Assembly (NCBI GenBank): GCA_038213005.1
Contig: JBBQTU010000267.1
Location: 1-5,009, forward strand
Direction: 5' to 3'
Origin: JBBQTU01 sp038213005
Lineage (GTDB): Bacteria; Planctomycetota; Phycisphaerae; Tepidisphaerales; Tepidisphaeraceae
DNA length: 5,009 nt
Part shown: piece by piece, positions 1 to 4,984 of the stretch
Layout: each line of letters opens with the position of its first letter
Position numbering within the stretch: the stretch's first letter is position 1
The notes under the pieces: generated by a model
Database searches by the model: none
What the model saw: only the letters and a program-made list of their open reading frames with translations
Told to the model about the DNA's origin: nothing
Made by a program: the position numbers and the translations under genes

Positions 1-70
1 GCGGCGGCGCGGTAGCGATGCGGGGGCAGCCGATGGATAGGGCGTGACCTCCGAGGGGAGCCGTGGGATA
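1..70. other. Left edge, no supported gene
   Basis: This GC-rich stretch precedes the repeat array. A plus-strand frame stays open from base 3 and closes with TGA at 45-47. It could be the last 14 codons of a gene running in from the left, convergent with the receiver gene. It is too short to show any domain, so no gene is called. Confidence 0.3.
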
Positions 71-411
71 CTCCTGTGCGGGCGAGGACGCCGCGCACTA
101 CGTATGCGGCAGCGCCCGTTTCAACTGCTCCTGTGCGGGCGGGGACGCCGCGCACTACTTGTGCAGCCGCGCCCGTTCCAACTGCTCCTGTGCGGGCGAG
201 GACGCCGCGACTACTTGTGCAGCCGCGCCCGTTTCAACTGCTCCTGTGCGGGCGAGGACGCCGCGCACTACTTGTGCAGCCGCGCCTGTTCCAACTGCTC
301 CTGTGCGGGCGGGGACGCCGCGCACTACTTGTGCAGCCGCGCCTGTTTCAACTGCTCCTGTGCGGGCGGGGACGCCGCGCACTACTTGTGCAGCCGCGCC
401 TGTTCGAACTG
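71..411. repeat. Six-copy tandem array of a 57 bp hairpin-bearing unit
   Basis: Units start at 71, 128, 185, 241, 298 and 355, each opening with CTCCTGTGCGGGC. Five are 57 bp and the third is 56 bp because one C is missing from its core (CCGCGACTAC instead of CCGCGCACTAC). The first unit is the most diverged (CGTATGCGGCAGC where the others read CTTGTGCAGCCGC). Each full core folds into a hairpin: GTGCGGGCG pairs with CGCC-G-CGCAC around an AGGA or GGGA loop, with one bulged G (in unit 1, 76-84 with 89-98). Unit ends alternate TTTCAACTG, TTCCAACTG, TTTCAACTG, TTCCAACTG, TTTCAACTG, TTCGAACTG, which hints at growth by two-unit steps. The one-base deletion shifts every frame, so the array is unlikely to encode a repeat protein although several frames lack stops. 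It ends 9 bp from the stop codon of the receiver gene. A related inverted copy lies at 4362-4415. Confidence 0.95.
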
Positions 412-420
412 GACCATGTA

Positions 421-840
421 TCACATGGGATGCTGATCCTTCACCATCTCAACCATCGCGCTCAGGAAATCCGGGACATCCACCGGCTTGGCAAAATAGC
501 GCACCGGATACGAGGTCCGAAATGCCTCGACAACTCGCGAATCCGCCCCCGTCACCAGCACCGCCTGCACCTGCGGGACCCGCTCGGCCATTCGCCTGAC
601 CAGGTCCAATCCGCCCATTCCCGGCAGATCCACGTCTACCACGGCGTGCGAAGGCAGCGGATATTTTCCCTCTTCAAGAAAATGGATGGCGTCCTCGGCC
701 GAGGCCGCTTCGTAGGCCCGGATCCCTCTGGCCCGGAGAAGCATCGCCATAAAATGTCGCGTGGGACCTTCATCGTCAACGATCAAGACGCTCTCTGATC
801 GCGGACGACGAAAATCGAGGGACTCTGAAGATATACTCAT
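421..840 (-). CDS. Stand-alone CheY-type response regulator receiver
   Basis: A 139-residue protein that is almost entirely one receiver domain. The acidic pocket is D22 and D23 in VLIVDDE. The phosphoacceptor is D69 in VVDVDLPGMGG, which fits the usual D-x-x-[LM]-P-G-M spacing. The conserved switch threonine is T97 (VLVTGAD), the switch aromatic is Y115 and the conserved lysine is K118 in YFAKP. All catalytic positions are present, so it should accept phosphate from a histidine kinase. There is no DNA-binding or enzymatic output domain; single-domain receivers of this kind usually act by protein contact or as phosphorelay intermediates. The first 17 residues (Ser/Arg-rich) precede the fold. 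The ATG at 838-840 has no clear Shine-Dalgarno sequence. The gene starts 40 bp after the coiled-coil gene and may be co-transcribed with it. No cognate kinase is in the window. The stop abuts the 57 bp repeat array, but the domain is complete. Confidence 0.93.
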   Translation of the reverse strand: MSISSESLDFRRPRSESVLIVDDEGPTRHFMAMLLRARGIRAYEAASAEDAIHFLEEGKYPLPSHAVVDVDLPGMGGLDLVRRMAERVPQVQAVLVTGADSRVVEAFRTSYPVRYFAKPVDVPDFLSAMVEMVKDQHPM

Positions 841-880
841 GCCGGACCAGCAGCAAAGGTCATGCCGTATGCCGTGGTGG

Positions 881-1285
881 TCACTTGGGCTCGCTGAAGG
901 GCCAGTCTGAGTTGAGCTGATCCAGGATGCAGTCGGTTCTGCTCAGCAGGTCGCTGCGCATGAACATTCGCCAGCGGACATCCACACCGGGATATCGTTT
1001 GACAAAATCCTGAAAAGCCCTGTACTCCAGGCGCATCTTGAACGTCTGTTCGGCCATGGTCTGCGTCTCGGCCTTGGCGTCCTGAGCCTGCTTCTGCAGA
1101 TCGCGAATCTGCGAACTGAGCTTCTCATTCTGTTTGGCCAGCTCGTTACGACGGTCCTGGGCCGCGCGGAGTTGCGTAACGGCGTCGTCATACATCCGTT
1201 TGAGCTGATCGGCGTTCACTTCGTCGTCGCTCAAGACCGGTGTGCAAATGGCTAGTAGCAGGAGCCCCGCCAGCATCCGTCGCAT
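881..1285 (-). CDS. Small exported coiled-coil protein, function unknown
   Basis: I do not recognise a named family. From the ATG at 1283-1285 the product is 134 residues. It opens with MRRM, then a hydrophobic stretch (LAGLLLLAICTPVL) and a polar junction SDDE, which is a credible Sec signal peptide with cleavage near V-L-S|D. The cysteine in LLAIC is a poor lipobox because Ile precedes it, so a lipoprotein is less likely. Roughly residues 25-90 are rich in Gln, Glu, Lys, Arg and Ala, with heptad-like spacing (QLRAAQDRRNELAKQNEKL, then IRDLQKQAQDAKAE), predicting a long coiled coil. The last 45 residues are mixed, with several aromatics. An in-frame GTG at 1294 gives three more residues, but the AAAGGA motif is only 2 nt from it against 11 nt from the ATG. 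Likely periplasmic or envelope-associated. It could share a transcript with the receiver gene 40 bp downstream. Confidence 0.8.
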   Translation of the reverse strand: MRRMLAGLLLLAICTPVLSDDEVNADQLKRMYDDAVTQLRAAQDRRNELAKQNEKLSSQIRDLQKQAQDAKAETQTMAEQTFKMRLEYRAFQDFVKRYPGVDVRWRMFMRSDLLSRTDCILDQLNSDWPFSEPK

Positions 1286-1296
1286 CGTGATCACGT

Positions 1297-1302
1297 TCCT
1301 TT
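1297..1302 (-). promoter_or_regulatory. Shine-Dalgarno-like AAAGGA
   Basis: On the minus strand AAAGGA lies 2 nt before GTG 1294 and 11 nt before ATG 1285. Two nt is too close for normal initiation and 11 nt is at the long end, so it favours the ATG. It is the clearest ribosome binding site among the four main genes. Confidence 0.45.
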
Positions 1303-1365
1303 CAGATCAGTCCGAATGTGTCGAGCGCCTATTCTACGGTTCAGCCGGGGAAATGCACCATCCTG

Positions 1366-1391
1366 CTGCGCCGCGCCAAGACGCGGCCCAG
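1366..1391 (-). terminator. Hairpin just after the membrane protein gene
   Basis: CTG-C-GCCGCG (1366-1375) pairs with CGCGGC-C-CAG (1382-1391), giving nine base pairs with one C/C mismatch and a six-base loop. It starts 4 bp past the stop codon at 1396-1398, where a terminator would sit. No run of T follows on the minus strand, so it is not a classic intrinsic terminator. It might instead stabilise the 3' end of the transcript. Confidence 0.35.
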
Positions 1392-1395
1392 ATGC

Positions 1396-2847
1396 TCAGG
1401 GGTGCGCCCCGGGCGCAGTCTGCGGCGCTGTCAGCCGCGATACGGCCTCTGCCACGCTGTAGCTGCGATATCCATCACGGGGCGGGCGATCGGCCGCCCC
1501 GAGGGTCGCCACCGCCAGGCTCAGGGCGCACGCCAGGCCGGCCAGGATCCACGTCTGCGTATAATGCGGCCGCTTCAGCCACGATCCCGACCAGATCATC
1601 ACCACGGGCAGCAGCACCAGGATCCAGTCCGGTCCGAATGCGGCATGCATGCCGGCCCGGCTCCAGATGCAGTGCACCAGCAGCAGGATCATCCCGGCGA
1701 CCAGGATGATCGCCGCCATCACCTTGGTCGTTGTCGCCCAGTGCCGCCGCAATGCCGCCAGCGCGCCGAAGATGCCGATCAGGACCACCGGATAATGGCT
1801 CAGCAGTCCGCGCTGCCCCAGCAGCGAATCCAGCAGCCGGCCGATCCATACCGAGACCGACGCCCACGCCCGTTCCACTGCGCCGACCTCAACCACATCA
1901 TCATCGGCCGCATCCACCCCCGCGCCAGCGCCCCCGCCGAGGCTACCACCCGCGACGCCGATCAGGGCGACGCGGTTTGCCGTAGCGCTCAGATCAGGGC
2001 CTTCCAGCGAGCCCAGCGGCAGCGGGTTGACCGTCCCGGTCATCTGGTAGATCAGCCACGCGTTGAGGCAGAACACCGGAACCATCCCCGCCACGTACAG
2101 CAGCACGCCGGTGAGTCGCCAGGTCGGCCGCCAGCGCATCGCCATGATCACCAGCGGCAGCAATATCAGCAGCACCATTGACGCTGCATCGAACGTCGCC
2201 GCCAAGGCCGCACACACCCCGGCCAGCACCAGCCACCCCATGCTCCGCCGGGGATGTTCCGAGACCGCGATATGGCTGATGCACGTCACCGCGGCCAGGA
2301 GCAGCACCGCGGCCGGGGCATGCGGCCCGAAGGTCACCGCCGCCGTCAGCAGCCCCACCGGCAGCGTCACCAATAGTGCCAGGCCCGTGCGCGCCGGCCG
2401 GGGCAACTCAAACAGTCGTCCCAGGCGATACACCATCCCCGCCGACAACGCCACCGGCACCGTCACGCATAGGAGCACCAGCAGATAGCGCACCATCACC
2501 AGGTCGTCTTTGAATGTCAGCCCGCGCTGGCGCAGGATCCAGTAGATCGGGGCGGCCACCACGGATTGCATCGGCGGCACGGTTGCATACCTGGGCTGCG
2601 GCGAAGGGATCTGGCCGGATGCTTCCGGGAAGCTCCCCTGGTCGATGCGCAGCGAGTGCTGCTGGACGATCGCCTCGACCATCGCCAGGCGGTCCCTTTC
2701 ATCGTCGCTGATCTGGGATGGATCCGGCTGACGCAGCGGCCGAAGCAGCGGGAGACAAATCACCAGTGTCAACACCGGGGCAATCAGCGCCCACGGTCGA
2801 ACCAGGGGCTGCTGAAGATACCTTCGGATGTTCTGGAGCAGGATCAT
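1396..2847 (-). CDS. Multi-pass membrane protein, GT-C glycosyltransferase-like
   Basis: A 483-residue integral membrane protein with about ten or eleven hydrophobic segments, near residues 18-36, 118-140, 153-172, 178-194, 203-219, 222-237, 246-267, 352-367, 375-393, 406-420 and 432-450. After the first segment comes an acidic loop, SDDERDRLAMVEAIVQQHSL, ending in RIDQGSF. GT-C enzymes of the GT39/PMT type carry essential acidic residues in this first outer loop, and the pattern resembles planctomycete glycosyltransferase-like proteins I recall (R-L-A-x-V-x-x-L-V-x-x-x-x-x-x-I-D). FGPHAPAAVLLLAA (173-186) and HAAFGPDWILVLLP (401-414) also fit that family. These enzymes use lipid-linked sugars at the membrane; that role is inference here, as is any substrate. 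Residues 297-322 are a Gly-rich then Asp/Val-rich low-complexity loop. The ATG at 2845-2847 is the only reasonable start, because an in-frame stop lies at 2869-2871. There is no Shine-Dalgarno sequence. A polytopic protein of unrelated function remains possible. Confidence 0.85.
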   Translation of the reverse strand: MILLQNIRRYLQQPLVRPWALIAPVLTLVICLPLLRPLRQPDPSQISDDERDRLAMVEAIVQQHSLRIDQGSFPEASGQIPSPQPRYATVPPMQSVVAAPIYWILRQRGLTFKDDLVMVRYLLVLLCVTVPVALSAGMVYRLGRLFELPRPARTGLALLVTLPVGLLTAAVTFGPHAPAAVLLLAAVTCISHIAVSEHPRRSMGWLVLAGVCAALAATFDAASMVLLILLPLVIMAMRWRPTWRLTGVLLYVAGMVPVFCLNAWLIYQMTGTVNPLPLGSLEGPDLSATANRVALIGVAGGSLGGGAGAGVDAADDDVVEVGAVERAWASVSVWIGRLLDSLLGQRGLLSHYPVVLIGIFGALAALRRHWATTTKVMAAIILVAGMILLLVHCIWSRAGMHAAFGPDWILVLLPVVMIWSGSWLKRPHYTQTWILAGLACALSLAVATLGAADRPPRDGYRSYSVAEAVSRLTAPQTAPGAHP

Positions 2848-2871
2848 GTCGAGTGCTTTGATGCCGACCTA

Positions 2872-2961
2872 TTCAGCCCCAACGGGGCGACATTCATAAG
2901 CCTGGGGCATCGCCCCAGGTCAAACCGAAGTTCAGGGACTGAGCCCTGAAGGGGCGACACC
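2872..2961. repeat. Dispersed hairpin element, copy 1
   Basis: Three hairpins in a row: GCCCC-AAC-GGGGC (2876-2888), CCTGGGGC-ATC-GCCCCAGG (2901-2919, perfect 8 bp stem) and TTCAGGG-ACTGAG-CCCTGAA (2931-2950), ending GGGGCGACACC. Copy 2 at 3981-4086 has the same order and orientation. From memory, elements of this kind recur in planctomycete and some other bacterial genomes; I could not check this. It begins 25 bp upstream of the membrane protein start, so any promoter must lie in it or beyond it, and a read-through transcript from the amidotransferase gene would carry the hairpins. Confidence 0.85.
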
Positions 2962-2986
2962 ATACCACGATCGCCGCGCTGTTCCG

Positions 2987-3024
2987 ATCCCCTCCCCCTT
3001 GGAGGAGGGTTAGGGAGGGGGTTC
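2987..3024. repeat. C-rich/G-rich dispersed repeat
   Basis: CCCCTCCCCCTTGGAGGAGGG is followed at once by TTAGGGAGGGGG, so C-rich DNA can fold on either of two G-rich arms. Read on the minus strand it gives the peptide NPLPNPPPRGRG. I recall this as a common spurious translation of an intergenic repeat found in many bacteria, which I could not check. It lies 54 bp past the amidotransferase stop codon and could act in 3' end formation, though no T tract is present. Confidence 0.7.
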
Positions 3025-3077
3025 ATGGGCAAACACACCTCTGCTCCCGTGTCATCTCTTACCTGTAAGGCGCCGCT

Positions 3078-3884
3078 TCAGTGAAGCTTCAAAAACTCCA
3101 CGAGGTTCACGATCATGCGATTGCCCAGCCGCTCATACGCGTCGTAACAGTCGGCCGTGTCCTGCCGTATCTTCGCCGCCCCATCCGGCCCGAGGACCTT
3201 CTGCACATCGGCCGCCCCGTGCTGGAGCATTCCCTCGATCGCCTCGCGGGTCATCTCAAAATGGTACTGGAAACCGAAGATGCGGTTTTTGAATCGAAAC
3301 GCCTGGTTGCGGCAAGTCCGCGTGCTGGAAAGCAGGGCATTGCCCGTCGGCGGCGCGGGAGCCGGAGGCGGCGGCGGATTGGCCGAGGCCGGCAGCTTGG
3401 GCAGGTCAAACGTATCAAAGTGCCAGTGAAACATACTGGCCCCATCATGCATGCCGAACACCACCGGCTCCGTCCCGCCCGGGAAGGGGAAACTCACCGG
3501 GCCCCATCCGATCTCCGGCATCGGTGTCGGCGGGTGCGATGCATCCGCGCCCGGCCGGACGTTGGGATACACCTTGGCCCCCGCCGCGTGTGCGATCAAC
3601 TGAGCCCCCAGGCAGATTCCCAGGGTCGGCCGGTCGGCCGCGATCATCTTCTGCAGCAGCATGACCTCATCGACCAGGAAGGGGAACTCACCCCCCCCAA
3701 TGTCGCCCACCCCCATCGGCCCGCCCATCACCACCAGGATGCGCAGGTCATCCACGTCGGTGGGCACCGCATCGCCGGCATAGAGATGCCGGATTTCAAC
3801 GGGGATGCCAAAGTCCCGGAAAACGCTCTGAATGCGCCCCGGACCCTCAAACGGCACGTGCTGAAGGACAATCGCCTTGCTCAT
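3078..3884 (-). CDS. Class I glutamine amidotransferase-like protein
   Basis: From ATG 3882-3884 the product is 268 residues. It opens MSKAIVLQHVPFEGPG, matching the usual start of the stand-alone GATase1 (GMP synthase domain-like) family. Motifs in order: VVMGGPMGVG (51-60), the nucleophile elbow LGICLGAQ with C91, FHWHFDTFDLP (152-162), CRNQAFR (191-197), and GFQYHFE with H208 and E210 as the other triad members. The triad is complete, so an active hydrolase that frees ammonia from glutamine, or acts on a gamma-glutamyl compound, is likely; the acceptor is unknown. It acts in the cytoplasm. Residues 166-181 are a Pro/Ala-rich insertion (NPPPPPAPAPP) between the FHWH and CRNQAF motifs, which are normally close together. 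An ATG at 3914 gives ten more residues but has no Shine-Dalgarno sequence. A weak GGA stands 7 nt before the chosen start. Hairpin elements flank the gene on both sides. Confidence 0.92.
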   Translation of the reverse strand: MSKAIVLQHVPFEGPGRIQSVFRDFGIPVEIRHLYAGDAVPTDVDDLRILVVMGGPMGVGDIGGGEFPFLVDEVMLLQKMIAADRPTLGICLGAQLIAHAAGAKVYPNVRPGADASHPPTPMPEIGWGPVSFPFPGGTEPVVFGMHDGASMFHWHFDTFDLPKLPASANPPPPPAPAPPTGNALLSSTRTCRNQAFRFKNRIFGFQYHFEMTREAIEGMLQHGAADVQKVLGPDGAAKIRQDTADCYDAYERLGNRMIVNLVEFLKLH

Positions 3885-3952
3885 AAGCAGGTCCATCATT
3901 CCCGCTGGCGGCATGGGTTGTCAAGGTAAGACCCGGCCAGACCCAGGGCGGG

Positions 3953-3972
3953 CGTGCCGATTTTTCCGGGCA
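3953..3972. repeat. Left arm of an imperfect inverted repeat
   Basis: CGTGCCGATTTTTCCGGGCA matches the reverse complement of 4138-4157 at 18 of 20 positions. The two arms bound about 205 bp that include hairpin element copy 2. The arm is itself a hairpin: CGTGCC (3953-3958) pairs with GGCACG (3969-3974). Confidence 0.6.
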
Positions 3973-3980
3973 CGCGATTT

Positions 3981-4086
3981 CTTAGCCCCAACGGGGCGGC
4001 ATTCTTAAGCCCAGGGTAAGCATACTCGCGCAGCCCTGGGTAAGTAAGAACCATTCACCCTGAATGAGCCCTGAAAGGGCGAAACC
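3981..4086. repeat. Dispersed hairpin element, copy 2
   Basis: Same order as copy 1, with sequence changes that keep pairing: GCCCC-AAC-GGGGC (3985-3997), CCCAGGG (4010-4016) pairing with CCCTGGG (4034-4040), and GCCCT-GAA-AGGGC (4068-4080), ending GGGCGAAACC. The middle hairpin differs in sequence and loop from copy 1 (CCTGGGG/CCCCAGG there), so pairing rather than exact sequence is conserved. It lies upstream of the amidotransferase gene in the same orientation as copy 1 downstream of it. Confidence 0.82.
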
Positions 4087-4137
4087 TCTTTCAGCACCGT
4101 ATTCGCTCCAACCACTCGCTGACGCGCAGCTTGCATC

Positions 4138-4157
4138 TGCCCGGAAAAACGGGCACG
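4138..4157. repeat. Right arm of an imperfect inverted repeat
   Basis: The partner of 3953-3972. It also folds on itself: TGCCCG (4138-4143) and CGGGCA (4150-4155) pair perfectly around GAAAAA. Confidence 0.6.
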
Positions 4158-4361
4158 CGCCCGATCGCCAAACCCATTTCCGACGCCGCAGCAACCCAAA
4201 GCGAGCGGAGGACGTAAGCCCCCCGGTTTGACCACCCCATTTATCGCACCTCCAACGTGGGTGGTTTGTGCAAATAAACACTCCAATCTTTTCCCTGTGC
4301 ATCCCTCGCCCAGTGTTGCTATCCTTCTGTCCGTTCGGCGGTCCTCATACGGCCTCGACCC
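4158..4361. other. Non-coding stretch, no gene seen
   Basis: No domain-like reading frame is present on either strand. The only structure I see is a 7 bp inverted repeat, ACCACCC (4231-4237) with GGGTGGT (4259-4265), around a 21 base gap. The minus-strand frame through here reads VVKPGGLRPPLALGCCGVG, which looks like translated repeat DNA rather than a protein. It could be a further dispersed repeat, but no second copy is in the window. Confidence 0.5.
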
Positions 4362-4415
4362 GAAACGGGCGCGTTCGCGGAAGTAGTAGTGCGCGGCGTC
4401 CCCGCCCGCACAGGA
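4362..4415 (-). repeat. Single inverted copy of the 57 bp unit
   Basis: The reverse complement of 4385-4415 is identical over 31 bases to the core of array units 2, 5 and 6 (TCCTGTGCGGGC through GCGCACTACT), including the hairpin. After a diverged 11 base spacer (8 in the array) the last 12 bases, CGCGCCCGTTTC, also match the unit end. It is therefore nearly a full unit, alone and in the opposite orientation, about 4 kb from the array. Confidence 0.9.
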
Positions 4416-4521
4416 CCATCCCACGCATCCGCCGCAGATCACGGCCAGTGCGTCGGCTGCACCCATTCCCGGTGGAATCCGGATTAGGTGGTGAAGATCG
4501 GCGAAACACGCTATGCCCCCC
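4416..4521. other. Non-coding spacer between repeats
   Basis: No gene, RNA or clear repeat is visible here. Open frames across it have no recognisable domain and run on into the flanking repeats. Confidence 0.4.
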
Positions 4522-4559
4522 GGGCACTGCGAAGGGGTCGGGGCACTGCGAAGGGGTCG
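4522..4559. repeat. Two tandem 19 bp repeats
   Basis: GGGCACTGCGAAGGGGTCG occurs twice back to back (4522-4540 and 4541-4559) with no mismatch. The second copy overlaps the left arm of the 20 bp inverted repeat, so the array looks like a duplication of one end of a hairpin element. Confidence 0.95.
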
Positions 4560-4618
4560 GGAGTCTACGATTGTTGTGAAAGGGATACATGGCCATGAAG
4601 ACTCCCGACCCCTTCGCA
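4547..4618. repeat. Perfect 20 bp inverted repeat, REP/MITE-like
   Basis: TGCGAAGGGGTCGGGAGTCT (4547-4566) is the exact reverse complement of 4599-4618, with a 32 base gap between. As RNA or single-stranded DNA this is a very stable stem. I recall similar GGGGTCGGGAGTC motifs near REP-associated tyrosine transposase genes; I could not verify this, and no transposase is in the window. It could be a non-autonomous element mobilised in trans, a REP-type element, or a bidirectional terminator-like stem. Confidence 0.9.
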
Positions 4619-4852
4619 TTTTCCGCCGATAATGAAATAAAAGTCGCGCTAATGGTAGGATGTCCCCCTTCCGGGTTTCTGACGGCCCTGATAACTCAAT
4701 GCATCGAGGTCGCCCGGGCTGTCCTGTTCGTCCATGCTGCCTGATCGACTCCCGTCCCTGCACGCAGTTCGCTTTGCCACACTGGCTGCTTGACCAGTCG
4801 CGGCATCGCCAACCCCGCCATCCACAACACTAAGCTGCAACAAGGGGTGTGT
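4619..4852. other. Non-coding stretch, no gene seen
   Basis: I see no convincing gene, RNA or repeat. Base composition is more even than in the gene block. Short frames on both strands lack recognisable domains. Confidence 0.4.
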
Positions 4853-4975
4853 ATGCGTTATTCACGGACCGTTGGGCGAAAGAAGCGTTGTCTTGAAAGC
4901 GCGACAATCCCACTTGTCGAGTGGAAACGCAAAACTCCCTTTCCCTCCGGAGATAGTCAAGGGATAGGTATTTGA
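4853..4975 (+). CDS. Possible 40-residue basic small protein (doubtful)
   Basis: This frame starts at ATG 4853 with AAGGGG 5 nt upstream, a good Shine-Dalgarno-like match. It encodes 40 residues beginning MRYSRTVGRKKR, rich in Lys and Arg, with no recognised domain, signal or membrane segment. The ribosome binding site is the only positive evidence, and the surrounding DNA is non-coding and repeat-rich. A chance frame is more likely than a real gene. Confidence 0.18.
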   Translation: MRYSRTVGRKKRCLESATIPLVEWKRKTPFPSGDSQGIGI

Positions 4976-4984
4976 CGCGTCAAA
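4971..4984. promoter_or_regulatory. 14 bp perfect palindrome, possible operator
   Basis: TTTGACGCGTCAAA equals its own reverse complement. Such symmetry suits a dimeric DNA-binding protein. It contains TTGACG, which resembles a -35 box, but no good -10 box stands at the normal spacing. Any target gene would lie beyond the right edge. Confidence 0.35.

Noticed and set aside
71..411. CRISPR array
   Set aside because: The repeats are directly adjacent with no unique spacers. The whole 57 bp unit is conserved, so this is a tandem repeat.
155..424. Minus-strand frame of 89 residues through the array
   Set aside because: It is a repetitive antisense reading of the 57 bp units with no domain and no ribosome binding site.
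44..798. Long plus-strand frames through the array (44-436, 63-599 and 76-798)
   Set aside because: All three plus-strand frames are open because of repeat composition. The unit 3 deletion shifts the repeat peptide between frames, and the 3' parts run antisense to the well-supported receiver gene.
881..1285. Lipoprotein signal at LLAIC
   Set aside because: The residue before Cys is Ile, where lipoboxes need Gly, Ala or Ser. A cleavage near V-L-S|D fits better.
1318..2181. Plus-strand frame of 287 residues
   Set aside because: It lies antisense to the membrane protein gene. Its product is Arg/Pro/His/Gln-rich with no domain, as expected for a GC-rich shadow frame.
2844..3038. Minus-strand frame containing NPLPNPPPRGRG
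   Set aside because: It is a translation of two intergenic repeat elements and overlaps the membrane protein start.
3081..3929. Plus-strand frame of 282 residues
   Set aside because: It mirrors the amidotransferase gene, whose catalytic motifs are unmistakable. The antisense product is Arg/His-rich and has no domain.
4005..4763. Minus-strand frame of 252 residues
   Set aside because: It crosses the hairpin element, the inverted 57 bp unit, the tandem duplication and both arms of the perfect inverted repeat. It has no domain, so it is read-through of repeats.
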